Origin: Pantoea agglomerans
Lineage (GTDB): Bacteria > Pseudomonadota > Gammaproteobacteria > Enterobacterales > Enterobacteriaceae
Direction: 5' to 3'
Length of the DNA stretch: 64,000 nucleotides
NCBI RefSeq assembly: GCF_021397715.1
Contig: NZ_CP090207.1
Span: 372,001-436,000 of the forward strand
Made by a program: the position numbers and the translations under genes. Position 1 is the first letter of the stretch. Each line of letters starts with the position of its first letter. This document shows, in pieces, positions 9,223-18,681 of this stretch. The notes under the pieces were generated by a model. It made no database searches and was not told the origin of the DNA. It saw only the letters and a list, made by a program, of their open reading frames with translations.

Positions 9223-10065
9223 TCAGGGCGTTTCCACGTTGTTCAGCGCCAGTGAAACGGCCAGCGTCTGTGCCAGACAGAGCGATGCCACCTGCGAGCG
9301 GAAGCCGTCTACCTGTGCTTCACGCACCACAAAGCAGACGTCGCTGAAAGCCGCCAGCGGACTCACCTGGCTGTCGGTAATGGCGATCTGATGCGCACCG
9401 CGCTTGGCACCCATTTCGACCACTTCGACCGCTTCACGCGCATACGGCGAATAGCTGATGGCAATCACCACATCTTTTGGATTTACCAGGCTGAGCTGTT
9501 CGGTAAACATGCCGCCAAGGCCGTCGATCAGGAATGCCCGACGTTCCAGATGACGCAGCGCATAGACCAGGTAAGAGGCCACGCTAAAGGAACGGCGCAG
9601 GCCAATCACATAGATATTCTCGGCCTCGTTAAGCAGTTTCACCGCCTTGTTCAACTGCTCCGGATTCACCTGCATCGCCAGCTGCTGTAACGCCTGGCTG
9701 TTCACCATGGTAAAGACATTCAGGATCTCAGCCGGGCTCTCAGGCGCGCTGGCGCTGTCGTCGGTTGACGTCTGGCGAAACAGGCGGGCGCGCTCGGTGT
9801 AGTTCACCGTCTCTTCCATCAGGTGCTGACGAAAAACCTGTTTCATTTCGTTGAAACCGCTAAAGCCAAAAGCGTTGGCAAAGCGAATCAGAGTCGATGG
9901 CGGCACATCGGCCTGCTGGGCGATGGAAGCCACGGTATCAAAGGCGATGCTATTGCTGTTATCAAGGATGTAACGCGCAACCTGTTTAAGACGTTTGCTC
10001 AGCGTTTCGTAGCGGCGACGAATATCGTCCTGCAATAAAGAAAGTTGGGTGGGATTATTGGTCAT
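9223..10065 (-). CDS. iolR: RpiR-family regulator, probable IolR
   Basis: 280 residues: an N-terminal RpiR helix-turn-helix domain (about 1-80, TVASIAQQADVPPSTLIRFANAFGFSGF) and a C-terminal SIS sugar-phosphate-binding domain (about 125-265, NIYVIGLRRSFSVASYL and IAISYSPYAREAVEV). Enterobacterial inositol clusters are controlled by an RpiR-type IolR repressor that releases DNA on sensing an inositol intermediate. Its place downstream of iolC in the same direction, with a terminator between, fits that role. The upstream region carries motifs shared with other iol promoters, which suggests autoregulation. Confidence 0.88.
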   Translation of the reverse strand: MTNNPTQLSLLQDDIRRRYETLSKRLKQVARYILDNSNSIAFDTVASIAQQADVPPSTLIRFANAFGFSGFNEMKQVFRQHLMEETVNYTERARLFRQTSTDDSASAPESPAEILNVFTMVNSQALQQLAMQVNPEQLNKAVKLLNEAENIYVIGLRRSFSVASYLVYALRHLERRAFLIDGLGGMFTEQLSLVNPKDVVIAISYSPYAREAVEVVEMGAKRGAHQIAITDSQVSPLAAFSDVCFVVREAQVDGFRSQVASLCLAQTLAVSLALNNVETP

Positions 10066-10126
10066 TACTTCTGCCCGTGTAATAAGAATAATGGCTGGAT
10101 AATGAGCGCTATAGTACCAGATGGAT

Positions 10127-10182
10127 GGAAAATTTCATTTGTTTGCGTCAACAGAGCGGTTTATTTCATGGCTTTATGAAAT
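10127..10182. promoter_or_regulatory. candidate IolR operators upstream of iolR
   Basis: GGAAAATTTC (10127-10136) matches the complement of a site upstream of iolA. ATTTCAT-N6-ATGAAAT (10163-10182) is a perfect inverted repeat. Both lie within 120 bases of the iolR start. Confidence 0.5.
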
Positions 10183-10311
10183 GCTTCACAGATTGTCTCT
10201 GCATCACCTGTCTGCTGGCCGACCGCGACTCCCTGCAGGCCGAAAGGGGACAAACGGCGGGCGCGAATGGCAACAGAAATGAATTAAGCGCGGCGGAAGA
10301 TGAAAAAAAAA

Positions 10312-10346
10312 GCGCCACCCTCCGGCCGGAGGATGGCGTCTGGCGC
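10312..10346 (-). terminator. Rho-independent terminator of iolC
   Basis: GCGCCA...TGGCGC outer stem enclosing CCTCC-GGCC-GGAGG, followed on the minus strand by nine U residues (A-run 10303-10311). It begins 9 bases beyond the iolC stop and separates iolC from iolR. Confidence 0.85.
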
Positions 10347-10354
10347 TGAATCAA

Positions 10355-12268
10355 TCAGGCGCGGGCGGCGCGCCAGTACTCTATCAGCCGCAGGTAGTTG
10401 CCCTTCACGGTCTCGATCAGCGCCTGATCGTCCAGTTCGCCCTGCAGCCACTGGCGTGATGGCTGACCAAAAATAGTCCTGCCCACTGCGAAGCCTTTAA
10501 CCCAGGGCGCTTTTGCCGCGGCGGCAAAACCAGCTTTGAGCTTCTCCTCTGGCGCATCAAGGCCGAGGAGCAGAATGCCGCGACAGTGCGGGTCCTGCTG
10601 CTCAATCAACCCGCTGATCGCCTGCCAGCTCTCAGCGGAGAGCGGCGGCAGTTTCCACCAGTCCGGCTGAATGCCGAGGCTGTAGAAGTGGCTGAGAATA
10701 TCAAGATAGTAGCGCTCATCACGGTCCGGATTGCTCTCCGGCAGAATCACTTCCAGCAGCAGCTCGTGTCCGCTTTTGTTACAGCCGTTCCAGACATCCA
10801 GTACCAGCTCATCCTGCTCTTTACGCAGTTCGGCGCTGTCGTGTGGATGATAAAATACCAGGCATTTCACCACATGCTCGGCTGGCCAGTCGATTAACTG
10901 CGAGCCGATATTGCCATGTTCCAGTCGCAGCGGGCGCGAACCCGGCAGCTCAATCGGACGGCCAATCCACCACTGTTTTCCGGTAATCGCATTCAGTGCT
11001 TTCTGACCGTAGGTGGTATCAGCCAGGATACCGCTCTTGTTTTCCAGTCCGGCCGTTTGCGCCGCTTCCTCGGCCGCTTTCAGCAGCAGCAGTTTAAGCT
11101 GTGGAATTTTGCTCTCATCAACGCCCGCTTCACGCGCCATATCCAGCAGCTGTTTGCGATGATCAAAGGCGAAAACATTCAGTTCTGGCCACTGCTGCTT
11201 GCGGGTGGTCACGCGATGCAGATGGTTGAGGCGATCGTCGAGATCGGGCCGTTTCACCTCTTTATCGCGGCTCAGGAAATCATCCAGCTCCGCTTTGGTC
11301 GGCATGGCGGGTGCGCAACCGTGGCGTGACACCACCAGCGCACCGCAGGCGTTGGCGTAACGACACGCCTGCTCCCAGCCCTCATCGTTCAGCCAGCCAC
11401 GCAGCAGGCCCGACATAAAGGCATCGCCCGCGCCCAGTACGTTTAACACCTCGACGCGCACGCCGGTGTGCAGCCGGGTCTGCTCCCAGCTATCCGGGAT
11501 CTCGCCTTCGAACACCACGCAACCCAGCGGGCCGCGTTTGCAGACCAGCGTCGCCTGGCTGGCCTGACGCACATTCTTCAGGGCGGTCAGCGTGTCGGTG
11601 CTGCCACCGGCAATATGAAACTCTTCTTCGGTGCCGACGATCAAATCGAAATAATGCACCACTTCCTGTAGCTGCTGCGTCACCTGCGACGATTCAATGA
11701 AACGCGTTTCACCGTCGCCGAGCGAGGTCAGTCCCCACAGCACCGGACGATAATCGATATCCAGCGCGGTACGCAGGCCGTGGCGGCGGGCAATATCCAG
11801 CGCTTTCAGTACCGCTTCGCGGGTTTGCGGATGAGATAAATGGGTGCCGGTTACTGCCACCGCACGCGAAGAGGCAATAAACGCTTCCTGCACGTCCTCC
11901 GGTACCAGTCCCATATCCGCGCAGTTGTCACGGTAGAAAATCAGCGGAAAAGTCTCTTCATCTTTAATACCGAGGATCACCATGCCGGTCAGGCGTTTTT
12001 CATCGGTAATTAAGGCGTCGGTATTGCAGCCTACGCGCTGCAGCTCTTCCCGCAGAAAGCGACCATTGTGCTCATCTCCCACCCGCGCCAGCATCGCCGA
12101 TTTCAGACCCTGAATCGCGGTGCCATAGGCGACGTTACCTGACGAACCCCCCAGATATTTGGCAAATGAGGTGACATCCTCCAGCCGCGCCCCGATCTGC
12201 TGACCATAAAAATCGACGGCGATGCGCCCGATACAAATCACATCAAGCCGCTTCTGTTGTGTACTCAT
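10355..12268 (-). CDS. iolC: IolC: 5-dehydro-2-deoxygluconokinase fused to DUF2090 aldolase-like domain
   Basis: 637 residues in two parts. Residues about 1-335 are a PfkB-family sugar kinase with the GGSSGNVAYG substrate block (40-49) and the LNVLGAGDAFMSG signature (catalytic GAGD 279-282); it phosphorylates 5-dehydro-2-deoxygluconate. Residues about 336-637 are a DUF2090 domain (NVFAFDHRKQLLDMA...), assigned in enterobacteria to the IolJ-like aldolase that splits the product into dihydroxyacetone phosphate and malonate semialdehyde. The fusion explains why no separate iolJ is present. It is transcribed alone, divergent from iolD across a 546-base control region. Confidence 0.93.
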   Translation of the reverse strand: MSTQQKRLDVICIGRIAVDFYGQQIGARLEDVTSFAKYLGGSSGNVAYGTAIQGLKSAMLARVGDEHNGRFLREELQRVGCNTDALITDEKRLTGMVILGIKDEETFPLIFYRDNCADMGLVPEDVQEAFIASSRAVAVTGTHLSHPQTREAVLKALDIARRHGLRTALDIDYRPVLWGLTSLGDGETRFIESSQVTQQLQEVVHYFDLIVGTEEEFHIAGGSTDTLTALKNVRQASQATLVCKRGPLGCVVFEGEIPDSWEQTRLHTGVRVEVLNVLGAGDAFMSGLLRGWLNDEGWEQACRYANACGALVVSRHGCAPAMPTKAELDDFLSRDKEVKRPDLDDRLNHLHRVTTRKQQWPELNVFAFDHRKQLLDMAREAGVDESKIPQLKLLLLKAAEEAAQTAGLENKSGILADTTYGQKALNAITGKQWWIGRPIELPGSRPLRLEHGNIGSQLIDWPAEHVVKCLVFYHPHDSAELRKEQDELVLDVWNGCNKSGHELLLEVILPESNPDRDERYYLDILSHFYSLGIQPDWWKLPPLSAESWQAISGLIEQQDPHCRGILLLGLDAPEEKLKAGFAAAAKAPWVKGFAVGRTIFGQPSRQWLQGELDDQALIETVKGNYLRLIEYWRAARA

Positions 12269-12814
12269 ACCTGTGGTTTCCTTCTGTGATTAGCAGACAC
12301 TGCGGGCGAAAAGCCCGACGACGCGCGCTTTGCTTCCGGGTCTATAGGTGCCTGATTGGCTATGAGGTCAGTATGAGGAATAAAAATTCCAGATTCAATA
12401 TGAAATGAAATATCCATCGCGATTTTGTGAACCAGGTAAAACTCCTGATTCCGCCTGGTGACGGGTAACCTTATCTTCGCCGTGCCCGGCGTGTCGGGGT
12501 TGTGAGAGAGATCGCAGGAATATTGCCAGCAATAGAGGAAGCTACTGAAGTGAAATGAATTTTTTCAACGCACCTTGTTGTCCATAAAACGTTCCAGTTT
12601 TTCCCGCCCGGATGCCTCGTCAGACCCTGCAGCATGACTAAATTTGATCTCACTCGCAAAATGAAATGTTTCTTCTGTAATTGTATTTTATGAAAAATAT
12701 ATTTGTTTATAATCGCCTCACGTTTCAATTATACCGGTCGCCTTTTCCGCAGTATGACTTCGCCTGGCGCGTTGTACCGGAGTCAGGTACCACCAGCATG
12801 TAAAGGAAGAGCAT
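12269..12814. promoter_or_regulatory. iolC-iolD divergent control region
   Basis: 546 bases without a convincing gene. Toward iolC there is GGAATAAAAATTCC (12377-12390), a GGAA-N6-TTCC palindrome, and two overlapping ATGAAAT copies (12400-12411). Toward iolD there is another ATGAAAT (12661-12667) and a TATAAT -10 candidate (12708-12713). The GGAA-N6-TTCC form resembles the IolR site described in Sinorhizobium. These fit IolR repression of both transcripts. Confidence 0.5.
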
Positions 12815-14755
12815 ATGGGCACAATCAGACTGACCACTGCACAGGCGCTGGTTAAATTTCTTGATAATCAATACATTGATGTCGATGGCGTTGAGACAAA
12901 GTTTGTAAAAGGCATCTTCGCGATTTTCGGTCATGGCAACGTGCTGGGAATGGGGCAGGCGCTGGAGCAGGACAGCGGCGATCTGGTGGTTTATCAGGGT
13001 CGCAATGAGCAGGGCATGGCGCATGCCGCGACCGGCTTTGCGAAACAGTCACTGCGTCGTCAGATCATCGCCTGCAGTTCATCAGTCGGACCGGGCGCCG
13101 CCAACATGATTACTGCCGCCGCTACCGCCACCGCAAACCGTATTCCGCTGCTGCTGCTGCCGGGCGACGTGTTCGCTACCCGTCAGCCCGATCCGGTTTT
13201 GCAGCAGATTGAGCAGAGTTACGATCTCAGCATCAGCACCAACGACGCCTTCCGGGCCGTCAGCAAATACTGGGACCGCGTCAGCCGTCCGGAACAGCTG
13301 ATGTCCGCCTGCATTAACGCCCTGCGCGTGCTGACCGATCCGGCCGAAACCGGTGCGGTAACGCTGTCGCTGCCGCAGGATGTGCAGGGCGAAGCCTGGG
13401 ATTACCCGGACTATTTCTTCCAGAAGCGGGTACATCGACTGGATCGTCGCCTGCCGGTTGCGGCGCAGCTGGCCGATGCCCTGACGCTGATCGGCCGTAA
13501 GCGCAAGCCGCTGATCGTTTGTGGCGGCGGGGTGAAGTATTCCGAAGCAGGCGAGGCACTGCGCCAGTTCGCCGAACGCTATCAGATCCCGTTTGCGGAG
13601 ACCCAGGCGGGCAAAGGCACGGTGATCTCTGACCATCCGCTGAACGTCGGCGGCGTGGGCGAAACCGGCTGTCTGGCGGCGAACCTGCTGGCCAAAGAGG
13701 CTGATTTAGTTATCGGCATCGGGACCCGTTACACCGACTTCACCACCGCCTCGAAATGGATTTTCCAGAACCCGGACGTCAGCTTCCTCAATATCAACGT
13801 CAGTAATTTCGACAGCTACAAGCTGGATGGCGTGCAGCTGCTGGCCGATGCCCGTGAAGGGCTGACCGCGCTGACCGCCGCGCTGGCGTCACAACATTAC
13901 AGCAACGACTGGGGCAGCCAGATTGAGCAGGCGCAGAGCAAATTGCTGAAAGAGACCCAGCGCGTCTATCAGGTGACCTATCACGAGCAGGATTTTGTGC
14001 CGGAAATTGCTGACCACCTGGATCGTGAAGCGGTCTTCGCCGAGTTCAACCGCCTGACTCAGTCGGTGCTGACCCAGAGCAGCGTGCTCGGCACGCTGAA
14101 CGAACAGTTACCCAAAGAGGCGGTGATTGTCGCGGCGGCAGGCAGTTTGCCTGGCGATCTGCAGCGCGTCTGGCGTACCAAAGATTACAACGCCTATCAC
14201 GTTGAGTATGGCTACTCCTGTATGGGGTATGAAGTTAACGCCGCGCTGGGCGCAAAACTGGCGCAGCCGCAGCGTGAAGTCTATGCGCTGGTCGGCGACG
14301 GTTCTTTCATGATGCTGCACTCCGAGCTGGTGACCTCGATTCAGGAAGGGGCGAAGATCAACGTGGTCCTGCTGGATAACATGACCAACGGCTGCATCAA
14401 TAACCTGCAGATGGAACACGGCATGGACAGCTTCACCACCGAGTTTCGCTTCCGTAATCCGGAAGGCGGCAAGCTGGATGGCGGCTTTGTGCCGGTTGAT
14501 TTCGCCGCCATCGCGGCAGGCTACGGCTGTAAAACCTACCGCGTCACCACGCTGGAGCAGTTAAAAGCCGCACTGGAAGATGCCAGAACGCAGACCGTTT
14601 CCACTCTTATCGACATCAAAGTGCTGCCAAAAACCATGATCCACAAATATTTCAGCTGGTGGCACGTTGGCGTTGCACAGGCCTCCGATTCTGAACGGGT
14701 TCAGGCGGTCGCGGATAAGCTGAAAGCCCATCTGGATCAGGCCCGTAAATACTAA
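12815..14755 (+). CDS. iolD: 3D-(3,5/4)-trihydroxycyclohexane-1,2-dione hydrolase IolD
   Basis: Thiamine-diphosphate enzyme (646 residues) that opens the inositol ring to 5-deoxy-glucuronate. The N-terminal PYR domain has [13 protein letters not shown] and the [18 protein letters not shown] block. The C-terminal PP domain has the ThDP/Mg motif starting at GDGS (494-497) and ending in the NMTNGCINN segment about 30 residues later. AAGGAAGAG precedes the start. It heads the iolDGE operon, with 63 bases to iolG. Confidence 0.95.
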   Translation: MGTIRLTTAQALVKFLDNQYIDVDGVETKFVKGIFAIFGHGNVLGMGQALEQDSGDLVVYQGRNEQGMAHAATGFAKQSLRRQIIACSSSVGPGAANMITAAATATANRIPLLLLPGDVFATRQPDPVLQQIEQSYDLSISTNDAFRAVSKYWDRVSRPEQLMSACINALRVLTDPAETGAVTLSLPQDVQGEAWDYPDYFFQKRVHRLDRRLPVAAQLADALTLIGRKRKPLIVCGGGVKYSEAGEALRQFAERYQIPFAETQAGKGTVISDHPLNVGGVGETGCLAANLLAKEADLVIGIGTRYTDFTTASKWIFQNPDVSFLNINVSNFDSYKLDGVQLLADAREGLTALTAALASQHYSNDWGSQIEQAQSKLLKETQRVYQVTYHEQDFVPEIADHLDREAVFAEFNRLTQSVLTQSSVLGTLNEQLPKEAVIVAAAGSLPGDLQRVWRTKDYNAYHVEYGYSCMGYEVNAALGAKLAQPQREVYALVGDGSFMMLHSELVTSIQEGAKINVVLLDNMTNGCINNLQMEHGMDSFTTEFRFRNPEGGKLDGGFVPVDFAAIAAGYGCKTYRVTTLEQLKAALEDARTQTVSTLIDIKVLPKTMIHKYFSWWHVGVAQASDSERVQAVADKLKAHLDQARKY

Positions 14756-14818
14756 TTTCAGGGCCGGAGCACGGCCCCTTTCTTCTTCTCTCAGCACGAA
14801 CCCTACACAGGTGTAATT

Positions 14819-15829
14819 ATGACTTTGAAACTTGGCGTCATCGGTACCGGTGCAATTGGTCAGGAACATATTCGCCGCTGCAACCACGTGTTGCAGGGAG
14901 CGCAGGTGGTTGCCGTCTCGGATATCAACGTTGACGGCGCGCGCGCTGCGCTGCAGCGCCTGAATATCGAGGCGGAGGTGTTTCAGAACGGGCATGACGT
15001 GATCCAGTCGCCGAACGTCGATGCGGTGCTGGTGACGTCATGGGACCCGACCCATGAAGAGTTCACCTTAGCCGCCATCGCAGCCGGCAAACCGGTGTTC
15101 TGTGAAAAGCCGCTGGCGATGAGCGCCGAAGGCTGCCGCCGGGTGGTCGATGCTGAAATTCAGGCGGGCAAACGGCTGGTCCAGGTTGGCTTTATGCGAC
15201 CTTACGATGCCGGTTATCGCGCCCTGAAAAAAGTCATTACCGACGGAGATATCGGTGAGCCGCTGATGCTGCACTGCGCGCACCGCAACCCGACCGTGCC
15301 GGAAAATTACACCACGCCGATGGCGATCACCAACACGCTGATCCACGAACTGGATGTGCTGCGCTGGCTGACCAGTGACGATTACAAAACCGTGCAGGTG
15401 GTCTTCCCGCGCGTCACCTCAAAATCGCATGCTCAGCTGAAAGACCCGCAGATTGTGCTGTTTGAAACCCAGAAAGGGGTACGCATCGACGTCGAGATTT
15501 TCGTCAACTGCGCTTATGGCTATGACATTCAATGTGAAGTGGTTGGCGAAGAGGGCATTGCCCGGTTACCGGAGCCGTCGTCGGTTCAGCTGCGTAAAGA
15601 TGCCCGGCTGTCGAACACCATTCTGGTTGACTGGAAAGATCGGTTTATCGAAGCGTATGACGTTGAGCTGCAGGCGTTCATCAACGACGTGAAAGCGGGC
15701 ACGCTGACCGGTCCGTCAGCCTGGGATGGCTTCGCCGCCTCAGTGGCTGCCGATGCCTGTATCAAAGCGCAAAACAGCGGTGCGATTGAAACGGTAGAGA
15801 TGCCGCCACGTCCTGCTTTCTACTCCTGA
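14819..15829 (+). CDS. iolG: inositol 2-dehydrogenase IolG
   Basis: NAD-dependent oxidoreductase (336 residues, GFO/IDH/MocA family) that oxidises myo-inositol to 2-keto-myo-inositol (scyllo-inosose), the first pathway step. The Rossmann motif GTGAIG is at 9-14, the EKP motif at 96-98 with catalytic K97, and H176 in TLIHELD. In Bacillus IolG the triad is K97, D172 and H176; here position 172 reads Asn (codon AAC), a point raised in the findings. Second gene of iolDGE. Substrate could be another inositol stereoisomer. Confidence 0.9.
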   Translation: MTLKLGVIGTGAIGQEHIRRCNHVLQGAQVVAVSDINVDGARAALQRLNIEAEVFQNGHDVIQSPNVDAVLVTSWDPTHEEFTLAAIAAGKPVFCEKPLAMSAEGCRRVVDAEIQAGKRLVQVGFMRPYDAGYRALKKVITDGDIGEPLMLHCAHRNPTVPENYTTPMAITNTLIHELDVLRWLTSDDYKTVQVVFPRVTSKSHAQLKDPQIVLFETQKGVRIDVEIFVNCAYGYDIQCEVVGEEGIARLPEPSSVQLRKDARLSNTILVDWKDRFIEAYDVELQAFINDVKAGTLTGPSAWDGFAASVAADACIKAQNSGAIETVEMPPRPAFYS

Positions 15830-15875
15830 TTCAGCACAGACAGGCGGGATGCCCGCCCGGCTAAGGAACAACATA

Positions 15876-16772
15876 ATGAACAAAAACAACGTAAAACTGG
15901 CGATTGCCCCGATCGGCTGGACCAACGACGACATGCCGGATCTCGGCAGCGAGAACACCTTCCAGCAAACCGTCAGTGAGATGGCGCTGGCGGGGTTTAC
16001 CGGCAGCGAAGTCGGCAGTAAATATCCGCGCGATCCGGCGATCCTGAAACCGATGCTGGATATTCGCGGCATCGAAATCTGTAACGCCTGGTTCAGCACA
16101 TTTTTTGCCAACGGCGATAAGGCCAAAACCATCGATGAGTTCATTAACCACATGAACTTCCTGCATGCGATGGGCGCGCGGGTCATTGGCTGTTCAGAGC
16201 AGAGCAAAAGTATTCAGGGCACCACGCTGGCGGTGTTTGAGCAGAAACCGGTGTTCAGTGATGAAGAGTGGCAGCGCACGGCAGACGGCTACAACGAACT
16301 GGCGCGCATTGCGGCTGAAAAGGGAATGCGGGTCACGCTGCATCACCATATGGGCACCGGCATTCAGACCACCGAAGAGATCGACCGCTTTATGGCATTG
16401 ACCGACGAGCAGGTTGGCCTGCTGTATGACACCGGTCACGTCTACTATTCGGAAGGTTCACAGCAGAAGATGCTGGCGGTGCTGGAAAAATATCTGCCGC
16501 GCATTTTTCACGTCCATCTGAAAGATGTGCGCGACGAGGTGGTCGCTGAGGTGCGCGACAATCATCTCTCCTTCCTGGAAGGGGTGAAGAAAGGCACCTT
16601 CACCGTGCCGGGCGATGGCGTGATCGATTTTAAACCGGTGTTCAAAATCCTCGACGATTACGGCTACAAAGGCTGGATGGTGGTGGAAGCGGAGCAGGAC
16701 CCGGCGCTGGCTAACCCGTTTGAATATGCGGTGAAAGCGCGCCGTTATATTCGAGAGAATACCGGGCTGTAA
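15876..16772 (+). CDS. iolE: inosose dehydratase IolE
   Basis: TIM-barrel enzyme (298 residues) that dehydrates scyllo-inosose to the dione substrate of IolD. Visible blocks are [18 protein letters not shown] at the N terminus, [34 protein letters not shown] and VHLKDVR, which carry the metal ligands. The start at 15876 has AAGGAA upstream; an earlier in-frame ATG at 15849 does not. Last gene of iolDGE. Confidence 0.94.
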   Translation: MNKNNVKLAIAPIGWTNDDMPDLGSENTFQQTVSEMALAGFTGSEVGSKYPRDPAILKPMLDIRGIEICNAWFSTFFANGDKAKTIDEFINHMNFLHAMGARVIGCSEQSKSIQGTTLAVFEQKPVFSDEEWQRTADGYNELARIAAEKGMRVTLHHHMGTGIQTTEEIDRFMALTDEQVGLLYDTGHVYYSEGSQQKMLAVLEKYLPRIFHVHLKDVRDEVVAEVRDNHLSFLEGVKKGTFTVPGDGVIDFKPVFKILDDYGYKGWMVVEAEQDPALANPFEYAVKARRYIRENTGL

Positions 16773-16789
16773 GCGCAGGCGGGAAATAA

Positions 16790-16816
16790 CCGGCTTCCCC
16801 GAACCGGGGAAGCCGG
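16790..16816. terminator. hairpin between convergent iolE and dcrB
   Basis: CCGGCTTCCCC-GAACC-GGGGAAGCCGG, an 11-base perfect stem 18 bases after iolE. No T-run on either side, so it is either a weak bidirectional terminator or a 3' end stabiliser. Confidence 0.5.
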
Positions 16817-16841
16817 AAGCCAGCAGGGCAGTCGCCCGGCC

Positions 16842-17396
16842 TTATTTCAGAGTGATACTTTTCACAATGTTGTCGGCATCGCTTTGTGCCTGCTGCTGGT
16901 TATCGCCCGGCAGAGTAATCTGCAGCGTGACCAGTTTGCCATCGACCTTCGCCAGAATCACCGATGACCATGATGTCTGGTTGTTCGCTGAAATCACCGT
17001 ATCCAGCTGCTGTGCCGGCTGATCTTTCAGCGTAACCGATTTGTTTGAAACCACCTGCAGTTGCGGATCGCGATTGCGCTGCTGCTGTTCCATACGCTGT
17101 GATAACACGTCCAGGCCATCATTGGTCGGCTCACCGGCAATCACAATAATCGCGCGCGCGCCGGTTTCATCGGCGTAAACGTGCATATTAGTGGTCTGCG
17201 AACCAAGCTTGCCGCTCTTATCTGACATGCCAGGCGGCAGCGAGAAGCTCAGTTTGCCATCCATCAGCGTCACCGTCTGCGCCGACTGACTGGCGCTGAC
17301 GCCGTTGTCATTTGCCGCGTCATCTTTCTTCTGGTCACAGGCGGCTAAGCCGAGCACCAGTAAGCCCATTCCTACATATTTCACCAGGTTGCGCAT
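16842..17396 (-). CDS. dcrB: lipoprotein DcrB
   Basis: Periplasm-facing lipoprotein (184 residues). The signal MRNLVKYVGMGLLVLGLAAC ends in a LAAC lipobox with C20 as the lipidated residue. The body matches E. coli DcrB (LDGKLSFSLPPGMSDKSGKLG; RDPQLQVVSNKSV). DcrB was found as a factor needed for adsorption/entry of phages C1 and C6 and affects lipoprotein processing; its biochemical role is not readable here. It marks the return to the conserved backbone after the inositol cluster. Confidence 0.92.
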   Translation of the reverse strand: MRNLVKYVGMGLLVLGLAACDQKKDDAANDNGVSASQSAQTVTLMDGKLSFSLPPGMSDKSGKLGSQTTNMHVYADETGARAIIVIAGEPTNDGLDVLSQRMEQQQRNRDPQLQVVSNKSVTLKDQPAQQLDTVISANNQTSWSSVILAKVDGKLVTLQITLPGDNQQQAQSDADNIVKSITLK

Positions 17397-17514
17397 CAGA
17401 ATCCCTTTTTTAAGTTTCCAGTCAGCCGTTAATACAACAGGAATCAGGTTGCAAACGCAACCTGATGATTGTCAGCAGATCTTAGCGGGTAATGGCGAAA
17501 ATCGGTATGGCGGG

Positions 17515-18180
17515 TTAGCCGAAATTTACCTGAGCGGCAGAACGGCGCTCAGCCAGCCGTTTCAGCGCGGCATTGAGCAGTACGCCGTAGGCGGGCAGGA
17601 AGAAAATCATGCAGATCAGCACCTTGAAGCTGTAATCCACCAGGGCAATCTCCACCCAGTGCTGGGCCATAAAGGCATCAGGGCTCTTGTAAAAAGCGAT
17701 GGAGAAAAAGGCCAGCGTATCGCTGATGTTGCCGAGGAACATAGCGCAGCCTGGCGCGATCCACCACTGCGGCAGGGCGCGCAGACGGTTAAAGACGTGT
17801 ACGTCGAGGATCTGACCCAGTGCGTAAGCCATAAAGCTGGCGCAGGCGATGCGGGCGACAAACAGGTTCACCTGTTCCAGCGCCTGCCAGCCCTGCCATT
17901 CACCCTGATAGTAGAGCGCAGAGACGGCATAGGAGATAAACAGCGCCGGGATCATCACCGCCAGAATAATGCGACGGGCCAGCGGCGCGCCAAAGATGCG
18001 CACGGTCAGATCGGTTGCCAGGAAGATAAACGGGAAGCTGAATGCGCCCCAGGTGGTGTGGAAGCCAAAAATCGAGATCGGCAGCTGCACCAGATAGTTA
18101 CTGGAGGTGATCACCAGCAGGTGAAACAGCGATAACCAGAACAGCGCGTGCATGCGCTGACGCGAAGAGAATGCGAGCAT
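17515..18180 (-). CDS. yhhQ: queuosine precursor transporter YhhQ
   Basis: Inner-membrane protein of 221 residues with about six membrane segments, nearly identical to E. coli YhhQ in ALFWLSLFHLLVITSSNYLV and FHTTWGAFSFPFIFLATDLT. The family (QPTR) imports 7-cyano-7-deazaguanine and 7-aminomethyl-7-deazaguanine for queuosine synthesis. The start at 18180 has AAGG upstream and matches the E. coli start; the longer frame adds 12 unmatched residues. Divergent from tusA. Confidence 0.93.
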   Translation of the reverse strand: MLAFSSRQRMHALFWLSLFHLLVITSSNYLVQLPISIFGFHTTWGAFSFPFIFLATDLTVRIFGAPLARRIILAVMIPALFISYAVSALYYQGEWQGWQALEQVNLFVARIACASFMAYALGQILDVHVFNRLRALPQWWIAPGCAMFLGNISDTLAFFSIAFYKSPDAFMAQHWVEIALVDYSFKVLICMIFFLPAYGVLLNAALKRLAERRSAAQVNFG

Positions 18181-18384
18181 AATCAACCTTTTTAATGTTG
18201 GGGTGAGGGAACCCATTGCGGGACGCCGTTCGGGCAGCGCCTGGCAGTTTTATGAGCAAAAAGCGGCGGCATCTTACCGCGTTGTGCTATTTATGCAATG
18301 GTTAATTTTAGCGCAATCGTTATCGCCTTGCGTCATCATCATCACGCGTTAGAATGAGCGCCCCAAACCTGAACCGAGTCCATT

Positions 18385-18636
18385 ATGAGCGATGCTTTTT
18401 CCTCTGCCGACCATCAACTGGATGCCCGTGGCCTGCGTTGCCCGGAGCCGGTGATGATGGTGCGCAAAACCGTACGCAGCCTGCAGGATGGCGACACGCT
18501 GTTGATCATTGCCGACGATCCGGCCACCACCCGGGATATTCCGGGCTTCTGCCGCTTTATGGAACATCGTCTGCTGGCGCAGCAGACCGATAACCTGCCG
18601 TATCAGTTCCTGATCCAGAAAGGCATGGCGGAGTAG
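18385..18636 (+). CDS. tusA: sulfur carrier protein TusA
   Basis: 83-residue relay protein that takes persulfide sulfur from IscS and passes it to TusBCD for 2-thiouridine formation at tRNA wobble positions. The carrier cysteine is C19 in the RCPEP motif, at the same position as in E. coli. Convergent with zntA, 45 bases apart. Confidence 0.95.
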   Translation: MSDAFSSADHQLDARGLRCPEPVMMVRKTVRSLQDGDTLLIIADDPATTRDIPGFCRFMEHRLLAQQTDNLPYQFLIQKGMAE

Positions 18637-18681
18637 TCGTGCTGGCTGAGCGCGGCCCGTCATCGGACAGGCCGCCTCTCT

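Noticed and set aside
10125..10349. 74-residue frame upstream of iolR
   Set aside because: It covers the operator candidates and the iolC terminator, so it is chance.
12471..12728. 85-residue frame in the iolC-iolD gap
   Set aside because: No ribosome site or similarity; it crosses the candidate promoter of iolD.
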